Positions 38,742 to 48,786 of a DNA stretch of 64,000 nt are shown here, one piece after another. Source of the DNA: Gammaproteobacteria bacterium (GTDB lineage Bacteria; Pseudomonadota; Gammaproteobacteria; Pseudomonadales; Pseudohongiellaceae); NCBI GenBank assembly GCA_024639905.1, contig JAHEGE010000001.1, positions 248,001-312,000 of the forward strand, given 5' to 3'. The notes under the pieces are model-generated. The model saw only the letters and a list, made by a program, of their open reading frames with translations. It did no database searches and was not told the origin of the DNA. The translations under genes and the position numbers were made by a program. Numbering within the stretch: position 1 is the first letter of the stretch; each line of letters starts with the position of its first letter.

Positions 38742-40688
38742 TTATAGCGTTGGCTTGCCGTTCGACTTTTTCTTCGCCTTGCCGGCGACTTTGGCTTTTT
38801 TTGCCTTCGCAGTAGCGGTCTTAGCCTTGGCTTTCGCCGCGGCTTTTTGGCGCTCGCGCTCACGTGCCTTTACGCCGGGCTTGGCTTTTTTAACCGGCTT
38901 GTCGCCCGCGTCTCGTGTTCCTTTGAAGGCACGCTTAGGCTTGTCTTCATCGAATACGCGGCCACGGTCGTCATCATTGCGGCGCGCCGGCGAGCGCTTA
39001 GAGGGCGCCTTCGGGGCTTCACCTTCGCGGCTGATATTCAAAGTCTGGCCTGCGACCCAGACCTTCTTGAGGCTCGCAAAGATGTCTTCGGGCATGTCTG
39101 CGGGCAGGTCGATGGTGCTGTGGTCGTCGAAGATATTGATGCGACCAATGTTCTGCGAATCGATCCCCGCTTCGTTAGCAATGGCGCCGACTAAGTTGCC
39201 AGGCATCACCTTGTGGATATGGCCTACCTCGACGCGGAAGCGCTGTAGCCCCTTCTCAGGTGGTGCATCTTTGCGTTGGCGTGGTGGCCGCTCGGCGCCG
39301 CGATCGCGGCTACGTGGTTTGTCGTTGTCGCGCGACTCCCATGCCTTATCCGAACGCGGAACGGGCTTGTGCTGAAGTAGCAGCGGCGAATCGCCCTGTA
39401 CCAGTTTGGCTAACGCGGAGGCGATCTCGATCGCCGGCACGTTGTGCTCATTCTGATACTGCTCAATCAAGTGTTTAAACAGCCCGAGGTCTTCAGTCGC
39501 GAGCGTGTTAGCGATCGCCTGCTTAAACTGGGCGATGCGCTTGTCGTTAATGAGCTCCGTTGAAGGCAGCTCCATTAGCTCTATCTTGCTGTTAGTTGCT
39601 CGCTCGATCGCATTAAGCATGCGACGCTCGCGAGGCGCGACGAACAGTATCGCGTCGCCTTCGCGGCCAGCGCGACCGGTGCGGCCGATGCGGTGAATAT
39701 AGGCTTCTGTATCGTGAGGGATATCGTAGTTCACGACGTGGCTGATGCGCTCAACGTCTAGCCCGCGCGCGGCAACGTCGGTGGCGACGAGAATGTCGAG
39801 CTTGCCTTTCTTGAGCTGCTCGACGGTGCGCTCGCGCTGCGCTTGGGGAATGTCGCCATTCAGCGCAGTAGCTGCAAAGCCTCGGGCCGAGAGCTTTTCT
39901 GCGAGCTCAACAGTCACGATGCGGGTGCGTACGAAGATGATCATGCCGTCGAAGGTTTCTGCCTCGAGTATGCGCGTCAGCGCATCCAGTTTGTGCATGC
40001 CGCTCACCGGCCAGAATCGCTGGCGGATTTTCTCGGCGGTTGCCGTCTTCATCTTGATGGTGACTTGAGCCGGGTTGCTGAGGTGCGCGGTGGCGATGCG
40101 GCGTACCTGAGTCGGCATAGTGGCCGAGAACAGCGCGATCTGGCGCGTCTTCGGCGTCTGTTCGAGAATCCATTCGACGTCGTCGATGAAACCCATGCGC
40201 AGCATCTCATCGGCTTCGTCGAGCACCAAGGTCTTCAGGCCATCGAGCTTGAGAGTGCCTTTTCGGATGTGATCCATGACCCGGCCGGGGGTGCCGACCA
40301 CGGCGTGTACGCCGCGCTTGAGCGAGCGAATCTGACCGCCGTATTCTTGTCCGCCGTAAATAGGCAGTACATTAAAACCCTTGATATGCTTGGCATATTT
40401 TTGGAATGCCTCGGCAACCTGAATCGCGAGTTCGCGGGTTGGAGCGAGCACGAGGATCTGCGGATCTTGCTGTTTGATGTCGATATTCGACAGGGCCGGC
40501 AATGCGAACGCTGCCGTTTTACCGGTGCCCGTCTGGGCCTGGCCGAGGACGTCGCGGCCCTCCAGCAACAGCGGGATCGTCTCCGCCTGAATGGGTGAAG
40601 GGGTTTCATACCCCACGTCGGTCAGCGCCTTGAGGACGGGGGCTGAGAGGGCGAGTTGCGCAAAGCTAAGCTGTTCTGACTCCGACAT
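38742..40688 (-). CDS. deaD: DEAD-box RNA helicase, DeaD/CsdA-like, with Lys/Ala-rich tail
   Basis: [25 protein letters not shown], and GLQRFRVEVGHIHKVMPGNLVGAIANEAG (DbpA-type RNA-binding domain); likely ATG at 40688. Confidence 0.92.
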   Translation of the reverse strand: MSESEQLSFAQLALSAPVLKALTDVGYETPSPIQAETIPLLLEGRDVLGQAQTGTGKTAAFALPALSNIDIKQQDPQILVLAPTRELAIQVAEAFQKYAKHIKGFNVLPIYGGQEYGGQIRSLKRGVHAVVGTPGRVMDHIRKGTLKLDGLKTLVLDEADEMLRMGFIDDVEWILEQTPKTRQIALFSATMPTQVRRIATAHLSNPAQVTIKMKTATAEKIRQRFWPVSGMHKLDALTRILEAETFDGMIIFVRTRIVTVELAEKLSARGFAATALNGDIPQAQRERTVEQLKKGKLDILVATDVAARGLDVERISHVVNYDIPHDTEAYIHRIGRTGRAGREGDAILFVAPRERRMLNAIERATNSKIELMELPSTELINDKRIAQFKQAIANTLATEDLGLFKHLIEQYQNEHNVPAIEIASALAKLVQGDSPLLLQHKPVPRSDKAWESRDNDKPRSRDRGAERPPRQRKDAPPEKGLQRFRVEVGHIHKVMPGNLVGAIANEAGIDSQNIGRINIFDDHSTIDLPADMPEDIFASLKKVWVAGQTLNISREGEAPKAPSKRSPARRNDDDRGRVFDEDKPKRAFKGTRDAGDKPVKKAKPGVKARERERQKAAAKAKAKTATAKAKKAKVAGKAKKKSNGKPTL

Positions 40689-40829
40689 GGGGATCCTTGC
40701 TGCCACGGGTGGGTGGCCGAAAAATGGAGTGCGGAGTCTACGCGAAAACAAAGGCAATGTATGCCTTTGATTGTATTTACTTTCCTAAATCACTCCGCGA
40801 CGTCTGCTCAGGATAGCCACTCCTAGCCC

Positions 40830-42326
40830 CTATATGTCCATTACGCGATCGATATCGCTTTCGAGCACCGGCGGCTTGGTGATTAGCGAGATGGAGAGGA
40901 AGAGGAAAAGGGAGACGACGAAAGAGAGCAGGCCGCCGCTGACGCCATAGGGTAGGGCGATGCCGGCGAGCTGCACACCGAAGTTGATGATTAGCGCCGA
41001 CACGATAGCCGCCACCGCTCCCGGCACGGTCGCGCCTTTCCAATTAAGCCCGAGTGCGACCACGGGAAACAGCGAGGCGGCGAAAGTCGCCCAGCCGAAC
41101 GCGCCTAATAGCGCGACGAGGGTGGCGTCTGCGTAATACGAATAGAGAGCGAACAGCGCGGCGACGATCGCTAGCAGGACGGTAACGACACGGGCCCAGA
41201 ACAGCTCGTTATTCACTGCCTTGCCACGCAGCGCCTTCGGGATGTCGTGGATGAGTGCGGCAGTACCGATATTCAGAAAGGCGTCCGAAGTCGACATAAT
41301 CGCGGCGAACAAGCCCGCGAACACGACGCCGGCAAGCAGTGGGCTGGCGAAGAGGGTGAGGAAGACCGACGCGGCGTCATCGGGCGCGTCGAGCGGCGGA
41401 ATCAGCCCGTCGATAACCGTAGCGCGCATGATGATGCCGATCGACACCCATAGCAGCGCAGCGAGGATGTAGCCGAGCACCGACAGGGGGAAGATGTGGC
41501 GATTGTCCGCGATATTGCGGTTCATCATCATTTTGGTGACGAGATGTGGCTGGCCTGCGAGGCCAAGGCCGAAGACGAAGAACCAGCCTAGCGACGCCAT
41601 TATGCCTGCCGAGCCCCAGGGCATCATTGCCTCGGAATCGTCTTTGAGTATTACCGAGGTTGCCTCGGTGATGCCGCCATCGAATACGGACATCGCGGTG
41701 AGGAGAATAAGGATGCCGGCCACCATCATGATGCCGCCTTGCACAACGTCGGTGTAGACCGAGGCGATGATGCCGCCTGTGACACAGTAAAAGATCAATA
41801 CAGTGGACGAGATTGCCACACAGGCAACCAGCCCGATGTCGGCAAACATGGCGGTGCCCGACAGAATGGCCTGCATGACAACCGCCATGGCAAGGATTTG
41901 AGTCGCCAGATAGCCCATGACGCCAAGCACAATGGTGACGGCGACGAGCAGGCGAACGAGCTCGCTGCCATAGCGCGCGGCGAGCACATCGGGCAGCGAA
42001 ATACAGTTGCGCAGATCGGCGATCATGCGGATGCGTTTGGAGACCATGAAGAAGCCGAGTGCGTAGCCGGCGGCCGAGATGGTAATCATCCAAAAAGAGC
42101 TCACCCCGATGGAATAGACGAGCCCAGGGCCGCCGACGAAGCCGAAACCGCTGAGGGTGGAAGAAAACAGCGCAAGGGAGACGACGATCGGTCCGAGCCC
42201 ACGCCCCGCGACGAAGAAGTCGCTCGAGCTGGTGGTGCGGCGCATTGCCCAGAGGCCGGTGACGACACAGAACACCATGTAGAGCGCGACCGCAGCGAGG
42301 ATGATTTCTTGCCTATAGGCTTCCAC
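40830..42326 (-). CDS. Sodium:solute symporter family (SSS/SLC5) transporter
   Basis: FFVAGRGLGPIVVSLALFSSTLSGFGFVGGPGLVY, multi-TM. Confidence 0.9.
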   Translation of the reverse strand: MEAYRQEIILAAVALYMVFCVVTGLWAMRRTTSSSDFFVAGRGLGPIVVSLALFSSTLSGFGFVGGPGLVYSIGVSSFWMITISAAGYALGFFMVSKRIRMIADLRNCISLPDVLAARYGSELVRLLVAVTIVLGVMGYLATQILAMAVVMQAILSGTAMFADIGLVACVAISSTVLIFYCVTGGIIASVYTDVVQGGIMMVAGILILLTAMSVFDGGITEATSVILKDDSEAMMPWGSAGIMASLGWFFVFGLGLAGQPHLVTKMMMNRNIADNRHIFPLSVLGYILAALLWVSIGIIMRATVIDGLIPPLDAPDDAASVFLTLFASPLLAGVVFAGLFAAIMSTSDAFLNIGTAALIHDIPKALRGKAVNNELFWARVVTVLLAIVAALFALYSYYADATLVALLGAFGWATFAASLFPVVALGLNWKGATVPGAVAAIVSALIINFGVQLAGIALPYGVSGGLLSFVVSLFLFLSISLITKPPVLESDIDRVMDI

Positions 42327-42871
42327 TAGTTTTTGTCCTCAGTCTGGTTCGCCGCAGTGGTTTCTGCGAGCAACTGGTTAAACGCCGCTTCGTCTTCCTC
42401 TGTGTAGATGAACTGCCGAAAACCGGCCACATAAAGGATGATGAGCGGTGCCGAGCCAAGCCAGACACCGTATACCGCCCAAGCGGTGGCCGTGGGGAAG
42501 CCCATGAAATACTCGGTTTCCCCGGTTGCGAGAAATTGCAGATGGTTCGCCACCATGCGCCAGAAAATAAACAGGCTAAAGATCAGCGTCGCGAGCATGT
42601 ACGCGCGCAGGCGCGTGGTGCGGTGCCGCTCGCTAATGCCGAGTGTGGCGAGCGCGACGATGAGGACTAGCAGCAGCGCTTGGAATCCGTAGGCCAGCGA
42701 GCCTATAGATTCGAGGCGCGCGCTACCGTCGCCGCCAATGCGCATGCCCTCGAAAACTAGATGAGCGACACCGCCGGCGCCGGCAACCGGTTCTGCCACG
42801 AGGATGAGAAGAAGGGTGAGGGTCATCGCCGCGCAGAGCGCGAAGATCACGTAGATTAGTTGGCGGCCCAT
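42326..42871 (-). CDS. Hypothetical multi-TM protein coupled to the downstream symporter
   Basis: Overlaps the start of the symporter gene; about five TM segments; likely ATG at 42871. Confidence 0.65.
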   Translation of the reverse strand: MGRQLIYVIFALCAAMTLTLLLILVAEPVAGAGGVAHLVFEGMRIGGDGSARLESIGSLAYGFQALLLVLIVALATLGISERHRTTRLRAYMLATLIFSLFIFWRMVANHLQFLATGETEYFMGFPTATAWAVYGVWLGSAPLIILYVAGFRQFIYTEEDEAAFNQLLAETTAANQTEDKN

Positions 42872-43073
42872 GAGCAGCTCCCCGTTGGCATGAACGGTTG
42901 GCAAGAATTGAGTCGCCGAGCATAAAGGCCGGCAGGGGCAGAGTCTAGGGCAGGGCTTGCGCCTATCGTACAATCTTGACAAGCCGATCCGCGTAGGTCA
43001 TTTTCGACAGCCGTAATAAAGGTCTATTCAAGGCAGTAGTGGGCTGAAAGAGAGTACTCCATTCTTTAATTAA

Positions 43074-44258
43074 ATGAGGTGTGACATGAAATCCAAAACT
43101 AAGATGACGATGAAGGCCCGTTCGGGTCTGCAGTTCGCTCGTCAGGCAGGCCTCGCTAGCGTGGCACTTTGCGTTATTTCCGGCGCGGCGCTCGCCCAGC
43201 GAGGCGCAGTGCAGCCGCCCGAGCATGCCAGCCAAGAACCTGTGAATCACCTCCCCAACCCCTATGAGACGCAGCGCGATTTCGGCATGCTGCCCGATGG
43301 CCGCGCGTGGGGCTCGGTGAGTGCTGTGAATATCGATATCGACGGCGTACACGTATGGGCCGGAGATCGCTGTGGCTCTAATTCTTGTGCAACCTCCCAC
43401 GTGGATCCGATTGTTAAGCTCGATCCGCAGGGCAATGTCGTGCAGAGTTTCGGCGCCGACCAGATTATCTGGCCCCACGGGATGGACGTGGATGCCGACG
43501 GCAATGTGTGGGTGGTTGATGCCCGCGCCGCGAACGATCGCGAATTGGCGGAAAATCCCGACGCTGCAGGAAAAGGTCACACGGTGTTGAAATTCAGCCC
43601 CGCAGGCGAGCTTTTAATGACGCTGGGCACGGGCGGTGAGGTCGGCGATCCGCCTACTCATTTTGATTCGCCTAACGATGTGCTCATCGCACCAAACGGC
43701 AATATTTACGTTGCGGATACGCACGGTGCGCAGTTCCAAGACGAGCCTGGTCCCACTTCCAAGAGCCGCATCTCGATCTTCGCGCCAGACGGCAGCTTTA
43801 TTAAGTCTTTCGGCGAATGGGGATTCAAAGACGGCCAGTTCCGGTCTCCCCACTCGCTAGCAATGGACTCTCAGGGTCGTCTCTTTGTCGCTGACCGCGG
43901 CAACAACCGCATCCAGATCTTCGATCAAGAAGGAAATCATCAAGACACTTGGTATCAGTTCAGCCGCATTAGCGGTCTGTTTATCGATAAGTCGACAGAC
44001 ATGCTGTACGCGATCGATTCCGAGTCTGATCCCAACTACAACCCAGGTGGCTGGCGTAAGGGTCTGCGCGTCGGTAGCGCGCGCACAGGTGAGGTGATGT
44101 ATTTCATCCCTGAACACGTGTCTGAGCGCGCCTCAGGAATGGGTGGTACCGGGTCTATGGGTGAGGGCGTTACAGTGGATCGCGACGGCGTTGTGTATGC
44201 CGGAGAAGTCGGCCCCGTTCAGGGCATGACAAAGTTTATTCCGCGGTTAATACCTTAA
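43074..44258 (+). CDS. Secreted NHL-repeat / six-bladed beta-propeller protein
   Basis: Repeated WPHGMDVDADGNVWVVD, SPNDVLIAPNGNIYVADTH, SPHSLAMDSQGRLFVADRGNNRIQIFDQEG. Confidence 0.88.
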   Translation: MRCDMKSKTKMTMKARSGLQFARQAGLASVALCVISGAALAQRGAVQPPEHASQEPVNHLPNPYETQRDFGMLPDGRAWGSVSAVNIDIDGVHVWAGDRCGSNSCATSHVDPIVKLDPQGNVVQSFGADQIIWPHGMDVDADGNVWVVDARAANDRELAENPDAAGKGHTVLKFSPAGELLMTLGTGGEVGDPPTHFDSPNDVLIAPNGNIYVADTHGAQFQDEPGPTSKSRISIFAPDGSFIKSFGEWGFKDGQFRSPHSLAMDSQGRLFVADRGNNRIQIFDQEGNHQDTWYQFSRISGLFIDKSTDMLYAIDSESDPNYNPGGWRKGLRVGSARTGEVMYFIPEHVSERASGMGGTGSMGEGVTVDRDGVVYAGEVGPVQGMTKFIPRLIP

Positions 44259-44297
44259 GCCTACTCGCAGCATAATTGCGGCGGGTGACACAGAAAG

Positions 44298-44325
44298 GGC
44301 TATGCGATTGCATAGCCTTTTTTTT
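44298..44325. terminator. Rho-independent terminator between convergent genes
   Basis: GGCTATGC-GATT-GCATAGCC followed by T8. Confidence 0.9.
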
Positions 44326-44332
44326 GACTCTG

Positions 44333-45265
44333 CTATTCGAAGCTTTCTAGCGTAAACGAGTAGGTTGCGGGATCCGCTAATTGAAAAACGAGGTTTCGGT
44401 AGGTAATGCTGCCTTCTATTTCTAGCTCTGGAATTATCATAGTGCCGCTTGTGGTGTCGAAAGAGGCCATCTTGTCGACGGTAGCATCGATGAACAGCGC
44501 GGTAGAGGGGACAAGCGCGATCACGATAGTCGGCGAGTCCTGTGTGATAACGAAATCAACCATCGCTTTGCCGGCGTCGCCTGCATCCAAGGCGACAGCG
44601 AGCGTGCCTCCTGAAAACTTGCTCGACGTGCTTAATGATCGCATTTCAAGGTCAACCCAATCTGCGTCGGACGTCGTAGTACCCGTCAGGCTCAAATAGG
44701 GAATTTCAGAGAAAACAGACAGTCCGTCGATTGAAACCGTTCGCAGGGCATTGATGCTATCCACAACCGCCATGCCTTCGCCAAGTACTTTGCCAAAGAC
44801 AGTAAAACCGCCGTTCTGATTGTCGAGATTCGCGCTGTTGTTGCCGAGGTTAATAAACCACTGGCTCGTTGCGCTATCAGGATCGCCGCCGAGTTTAGCC
44901 ATGGCGATAGTGCCGCGTGTGTTCGACATGCCAAATTCATTGCGAATGGCAGGAAGTGTCATGACAGAGTTAAAACCGCCTGTTGTTGGCTCGAAAGAGA
45001 AGCCACCTCCTTGGATGACGAAATTGGAGACAGAGCGGTGTATGAGCGTGCCGTCGTAGCTGCCCGCATCGACATAGCCGAGGAAATTCTCAACGGTGCC
45101 GGGCGCGCTGGAATCGAAAAGTTGCAACGCGAAGCTACCCGCATCGGTATCCACCCGCACGAGAGAATCTGCAAGCGCGAGTGGGCTGGCGAAAGTTGCC
45201 AATGCCGATAGGCACAGCGACGAAGCGCGAAGCAGGGTAGTGTGTGCGTTTACGGGGAACAGCAT
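44333..45265 (-). CDS. Cyclophilin-type peptidyl-prolyl isomerase (secreted)
   Basis: Signal peptide; FVIQGGGFSFEP, ATSQWFINLGNNSANLD, FTVFGKVLGEGMAVVDSI. Confidence 0.9.
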   Translation of the reverse strand: MLFPVNAHTTLLRASSLCLSALATFASPLALADSLVRVDTDAGSFALQLFDSSAPGTVENFLGYVDAGSYDGTLIHRSVSNFVIQGGGFSFEPTTGGFNSVMTLPAIRNEFGMSNTRGTIAMAKLGGDPDSATSQWFINLGNNSANLDNQNGGFTVFGKVLGEGMAVVDSINALRTVSIDGLSVFSEIPYLSLTGTTTSDADWVDLEMRSLSTSSKFSGGTLAVALDAGDAGKAMVDFVITQDSPTIVIALVPSTALFIDATVDKMASFDTTSGTMIIPELEIEGSITYRNLVFQLADPATYSFTLESFE

Positions 45266-45294
45266 TGTTGGCTCCTTGTTAGGTAAAGTGGATA

Positions 45295-46167
45295 TTGTAT
45301 CCGCTGGATGCAGATTCAGCTATCGCTCTGAATGGCAGTGAAGACACGTTTGAGTCGCATAAGGCTCGAGGATTAAAGCAGTTGCGGATTTTTCTTAAGT
45401 TGCTCGCAAGCGCATCGCTTGGGCTCGTGGTTGTGCTTGCCCTTGTCATTGTTGCGCCTGAACCAAGTTATTCTCGGCTCCCGTTTAGCGGCTTCTTACC
45501 AGAGGGGGCGGTCGAGCCCCTGACTCCCGAACAGGCGTCGCAGCAGTTCTTGTTTGCGAACTTAGATGCGCAGCAATCGGCCATCGCTGAGGCGAGGCTG
45601 CTGGGTGAAGTGAGGGCGGAGTTTGCGTCGTTCGTTGACGGCCTAGAAGGAGATGATGCACGCCGGGAGTCTGTAGCGGAGCTCGTGCTGCAGGGTTTTC
45701 GAGAGCTCACCGACTATCGCTTGGCGCAGAGTATGGGCGTGCTTTCAGAGCGGCAAGAGTCCTATGCGCGCTCGCCGAATTACCTATTAGCGCGAGTGGC
45801 GCCGCTGCTGACAGAGTCCGAGCGCGCGGATTTTCAGGCGCTGCAGGAACACACCGAGTGGGAAAAGTTCGAACAGAGTTTCCGAGTACGGCTCACGGCT
45901 TTTTTGAGTGAGGCGCATCTAACGCTAAGCACCGAGGGGCAGGAGGCTCTGGTTAGGCTGCAGTTTGAACACAGCTTTCGTCGAGAACATCCGCATGGCT
46001 TGAGTGGCAAGCCTTTGAGTGAGCGCTTCGCTGTGCAGGAAGAGGCCTTTAGGGAAACGCGTGACATGCTTGCTAAGCAGTTCGCGGGGGAGGAGCTCCT
46101 TAGCGGGCTTGAGTTTATCGACGCAGAGCTTGCTGCGCTCCAGATAGCCTCTTCCTTCGATCGCTAA
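45295..46167 (+). CDS. Hypothetical protein with N-terminal TM and alpha-helical body
   Basis: Long ORF on coding strand, LASASLGLVVVLALVIVAP TM; family not recognised. Confidence 0.6.
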   Translation: MYPLDADSAIALNGSEDTFESHKARGLKQLRIFLKLLASASLGLVVVLALVIVAPEPSYSRLPFSGFLPEGAVEPLTPEQASQQFLFANLDAQQSAIAEARLLGEVRAEFASFVDGLEGDDARRESVAELVLQGFRELTDYRLAQSMGVLSERQESYARSPNYLLARVAPLLTESERADFQALQEHTEWEKFEQSFRVRLTAFLSEAHLTLSTEGQEALVRLQFEHSFRREHPHGLSGKPLSERFAVQEEAFRETRDMLAKQFAGEELLSGLEFIDAELAALQIASSFDR

Positions 46168-46448
46168 GTTTCTGTCAGCTTGGCGCCCTGAAACGCGAAA
46201 CGCGGTTGCCGAATGCCGTCGATCTCTACTTCTTCGAAGAACATGTCATAGGGCCGGACCCAGAGTCCATGTGCCCCGTAGAGCGCGCGATAGAGGACCA
46301 GCGCCTCGCGTGTCTCGCTGTGATGAACGACGTCGACAAGCTCGTATAGATTGCCTTTGTAGTGTTTGTAGAGCCCAGGTGAGAAAGCCGGCGTAAGGGG
46401 ATCTACGCGGTCTTCCAAAACACTGGGTGAGTCGCTTTTTGGCTTCAT
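46164..46448 (-). CDS. DUF1653 domain protein
   Basis: PGLYKHYKGNLYELVDVVHHSETREALVLYRALYG. Confidence 0.88.
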   Translation of the reverse strand: MKPKSDSPSVLEDRVDPLTPAFSPGLYKHYKGNLYELVDVVHHSETREALVLYRALYGAHGLWVRPYDMFFEEVEIDGIRQPRFAFQGAKLTET

Positions 46449-46960
46449 CGTGGTGGTGGCTCTCTGTCCATTCTGCCTTCTCGTCCTTCATGCGGTGGGC
46501 GGCCCTCGCGCGGCCCACGTCGCTGTAAGAAGGCGAGCGCTGCGCTGCGCTCCGCGTCCGTGAGTTCACCTAGAGCCTGCGCCGTTTCCATGTGAGAGAG
46601 GCGTTGGTAGTCGGCTGCCGCGGCGCGCAGTTCTTCGAACGCTGCGCTGAGTGCGGCTGCATCGTAGGGGGTCGCGCTCATGAGGCGATTGCTCTCGCGC
46701 TGCGCCTTTAGCATGCGTATACGCGCGGCTCGGCCTTCCATTGTTCGCCCGCGAATTTTTTCACGCAAAGCCTCCTGGCGAGCGGGCTCAAGGTCGGCAA
46801 TGATCCAACCCAAACTAGGAGGCAGGGGGCGATCGCTAGTCGCGCCTTCGCTACGCATTAAGTAGGCGCGCGAGGCAATGCCCCCGATAAAAAACAAATT
46901 AAGACTAAGAGAAACAGCGAGTCCTATGAGGAGTCGCCGGCTAGCGTCGATGCGAGTCAT
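46445..46960 (-). CDS. Periplasmic heavy-metal-sensor / CpxP-like protein
   Basis: N-terminal TM, RIRMLKAQRESNRLMSATPYDAAALSAAFEELRAA. Confidence 0.75.
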   Translation of the reverse strand: MTRIDASRRLLIGLAVSLSLNLFFIGGIASRAYLMRSEGATSDRPLPPSLGWIIADLEPARQEALREKIRGRTMEGRAARIRMLKAQRESNRLMSATPYDAAALSAAFEELRAAAADYQRLSHMETAQALGELTDAERSAALAFLQRRGPREGRPPHEGREGRMDREPPPR

Positions 46961-47367
46961 AGCGAGGCTCCGCTGTCGAGTTCGAGCGTCGTCACTTCGG
47001 TGTAGGAGAGCATAGCGAATTCGTCATCCCAAGAGTTCGCAAGTGCGTCATAGGGCTCCGGCGTGGCTACGCCAAAGTGGTAGAAATTACCAATAACGAT
47101 ACCGAGTAGGATCGGGCAGGTCGCGGCCATAACCGAGCGCCAGCGAAGCTGGGGATGCGGCGCGAACCATTCGATGAGCGAGTCGATAAGCGTATCCACG
47201 AACGGGCGCGACTGGGGAGGCAATGATTGTGACAGCACGCGCGCTTCGAGCCGCGCATAGGCTTGTGCATCGATGGGGTCGGCGAGCGCAGCGCGCTCGA
47301 GTAGCGCATCGAGCGCGAAATCGTGCGACTCAGGGCTGTCTGCAATGGATTGTTTAGGTGTCTTCAT
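46957..47367 (-). CDS. Putative anti-sigma / membrane regulator encoded with the ECF sigma factor
   Basis: Overlaps the sigma gene; one central TM (SVMAATCPILLGIVIGNFYHF); position only, no recognised domain. Confidence 0.55.
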   Translation of the reverse strand: MKTPKQSIADSPESHDFALDALLERAALADPIDAQAYARLEARVLSQSLPPQSRPFVDTLIDSLIEWFAPHPQLRWRSVMAATCPILLGIVIGNFYHFGVATPEPYDALANSWDDEFAMLSYTEVTTLELDSGASL

Positions 47368-47968
47368 TTCGGGTGGCCTCCAGTTGTACGCGTAAACCGC
47401 GCTTGGCCCTTGCTATAAGTGATTCTAGTGCCTGCACCGACACGTTCATGATGGCAGCCGCCTCCTTGTTTGAAAACCCCTGGAAGTGGCACAGAAGTAT
47501 GGCGCTGCGCTGCGCCTCAGAGAGTGTCGCTAGCGCGCTGTGCAATGCATTGAGCTCTTCTTCCTGTTCGATGTTGTCGGCGGACGTGGGCTGCTGTTCC
47601 GAGCGTTCGACGATAGCGCTGCGCAGAGCGCCCACATTGCTGCTCGGTGTGATCTCCCCTTCAATGGGGTTATTTTCATCGAAACTCGCCGTCAGGACGA
47701 CGCGCTTTTGTTTCCTTAAAAAATCGATGCACAAATTGTGCGCGATTCGATGGAGCCATGTGCTGAGCTTCGCCTTGTCGGGGTCCCAGCGGGCGGCGGT
47801 AGTCCACAGGCGCAAGAAGGTTTCTTGCGCGATGTCTTCGGTGTCGCGTCCCCCGCCGAGTAACCGCTGCGTATAGCGGTTAATCGCTGGGAGGTGAGCG
47901 CGCACGAGTGTCTGGTAGGCAAGCTGATCGCCTCGGATGACCGCGGCCATCAGCTCTTCCTCACTCAT
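47354..47968 (-). CDS. ECF-type RNA polymerase sigma factor
   Basis: DTEDIAQETFLRLW, WLHRIAHNLCIDFLRK, SNKEAAAIMNVSVQALESLIARAKRGLR. Confidence 0.95.
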   Translation of the reverse strand: MSEEELMAAVIRGDQLAYQTLVRAHLPAINRYTQRLLGGGRDTEDIAQETFLRLWTTAARWDPDKAKLSTWLHRIAHNLCIDFLRKQKRVVLTASFDENNPIEGEITPSSNVGALRSAIVERSEQQPTSADNIEQEEELNALHSALATLSEAQRSAILLCHFQGFSNKEAAAIMNVSVQALESLIARAKRGLRVQLEATRNEDT

Positions 47969-48010
47969 AGCCGTGTTGCCTTCACTCTGACATCCCTGTG
48001 CGTTAACGTG

Positions 48011-48604
48011 CTAGCGATTGCCGCCGCGTCGCTCGCCGTCCTTGCCATCTTTTCTGCCAGCCCCGCCTGGGCCGCGATCAGCTTGGGCTCGGAGTTCTTC
48101 TTGGGTGAGGGCGCCGTTGTTGTCGGCATCGAGTTCTAGAAAACGGGCCTCGACAAACTCCTCAACGCTAAGCATGTCATCGCCGTTGCTATCTATTGTG
48201 GCGAAGTGTGTTTCTGCTCGTTGTTGCATGGTAGCACGGCGCTCAGCCTGCTTCTCTGCTCGCGCTTCGAGGCGAGCCTGTTGCTCGGCTGTGAGTTCGT
48301 GACTCTCTCTTCGCGGGCCGCGAGAAGGGAGGGCGTTGAGAAACTCATCTAGAGTTACTACGCCGTTTGCATCGCTGTCCATGCGTTCCATGCGCTTCGC
48401 CTCAAGGGCGCCAAACTCCGCAAGGGTAATAGTGCCATCGCTGTCGGAATCGAGCATCGCAAAGGCCTTGTCGCCACGCGCGGGCCTGTCGTCTGCGGCG
48501 TGGGCCGTGGCATAGCCGCCAAGCGCGGCAGCAAGGGCTAAGCCGACAAGGAATCGCTTAGGGGTTGCGTGTGATGCCGATTTGATTAAATGCTGTTTTT
48601 TCAC
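48011..48604 (-). CDS. EF-hand domain protein (secreted)
   Basis: Four D-x-[DN]-x-[DN]-G loops: DSDSDGTITLAEF, DSDANGVVTLDEF, DSNGDDMLSVEEF, DADNNGALTQEEL. Confidence 0.92.
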   Translation of the reverse strand: MKKQHLIKSASHATPKRFLVGLALAAALGGYATAHAADDRPARGDKAFAMLDSDSDGTITLAEFGALEAKRMERMDSDANGVVTLDEFLNALPSRGPRRESHELTAEQQARLEARAEKQAERRATMQQRAETHFATIDSNGDDMLSVEEFVEARFLELDADNNGALTQEELRAQADRGPGGAGRKDGKDGERRGGNR

Positions 48605-48786
48605 TGGTAAGCTCCTAGGGGCAGATTTATTCGCTGCCCGGTTAAAAATGAATAGATAGGGCGCCTTCAGTGACCTCTACGCGAAGTGGCGCTATTCCTG
48701 TCGCAGTTTTTCAATTACTGAAAGACGGCCGTCATAAACGCCGGCTATCATCTAATGTGGTCACAAGAGAAAACAAGGTAACCACA

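Noticed and set aside
39843-40598. 251-aa plus-strand ORF opposite the DeaD-like helicase
   Set aside because: Antisense to a conserved helicase core; product lacks recognisable features.
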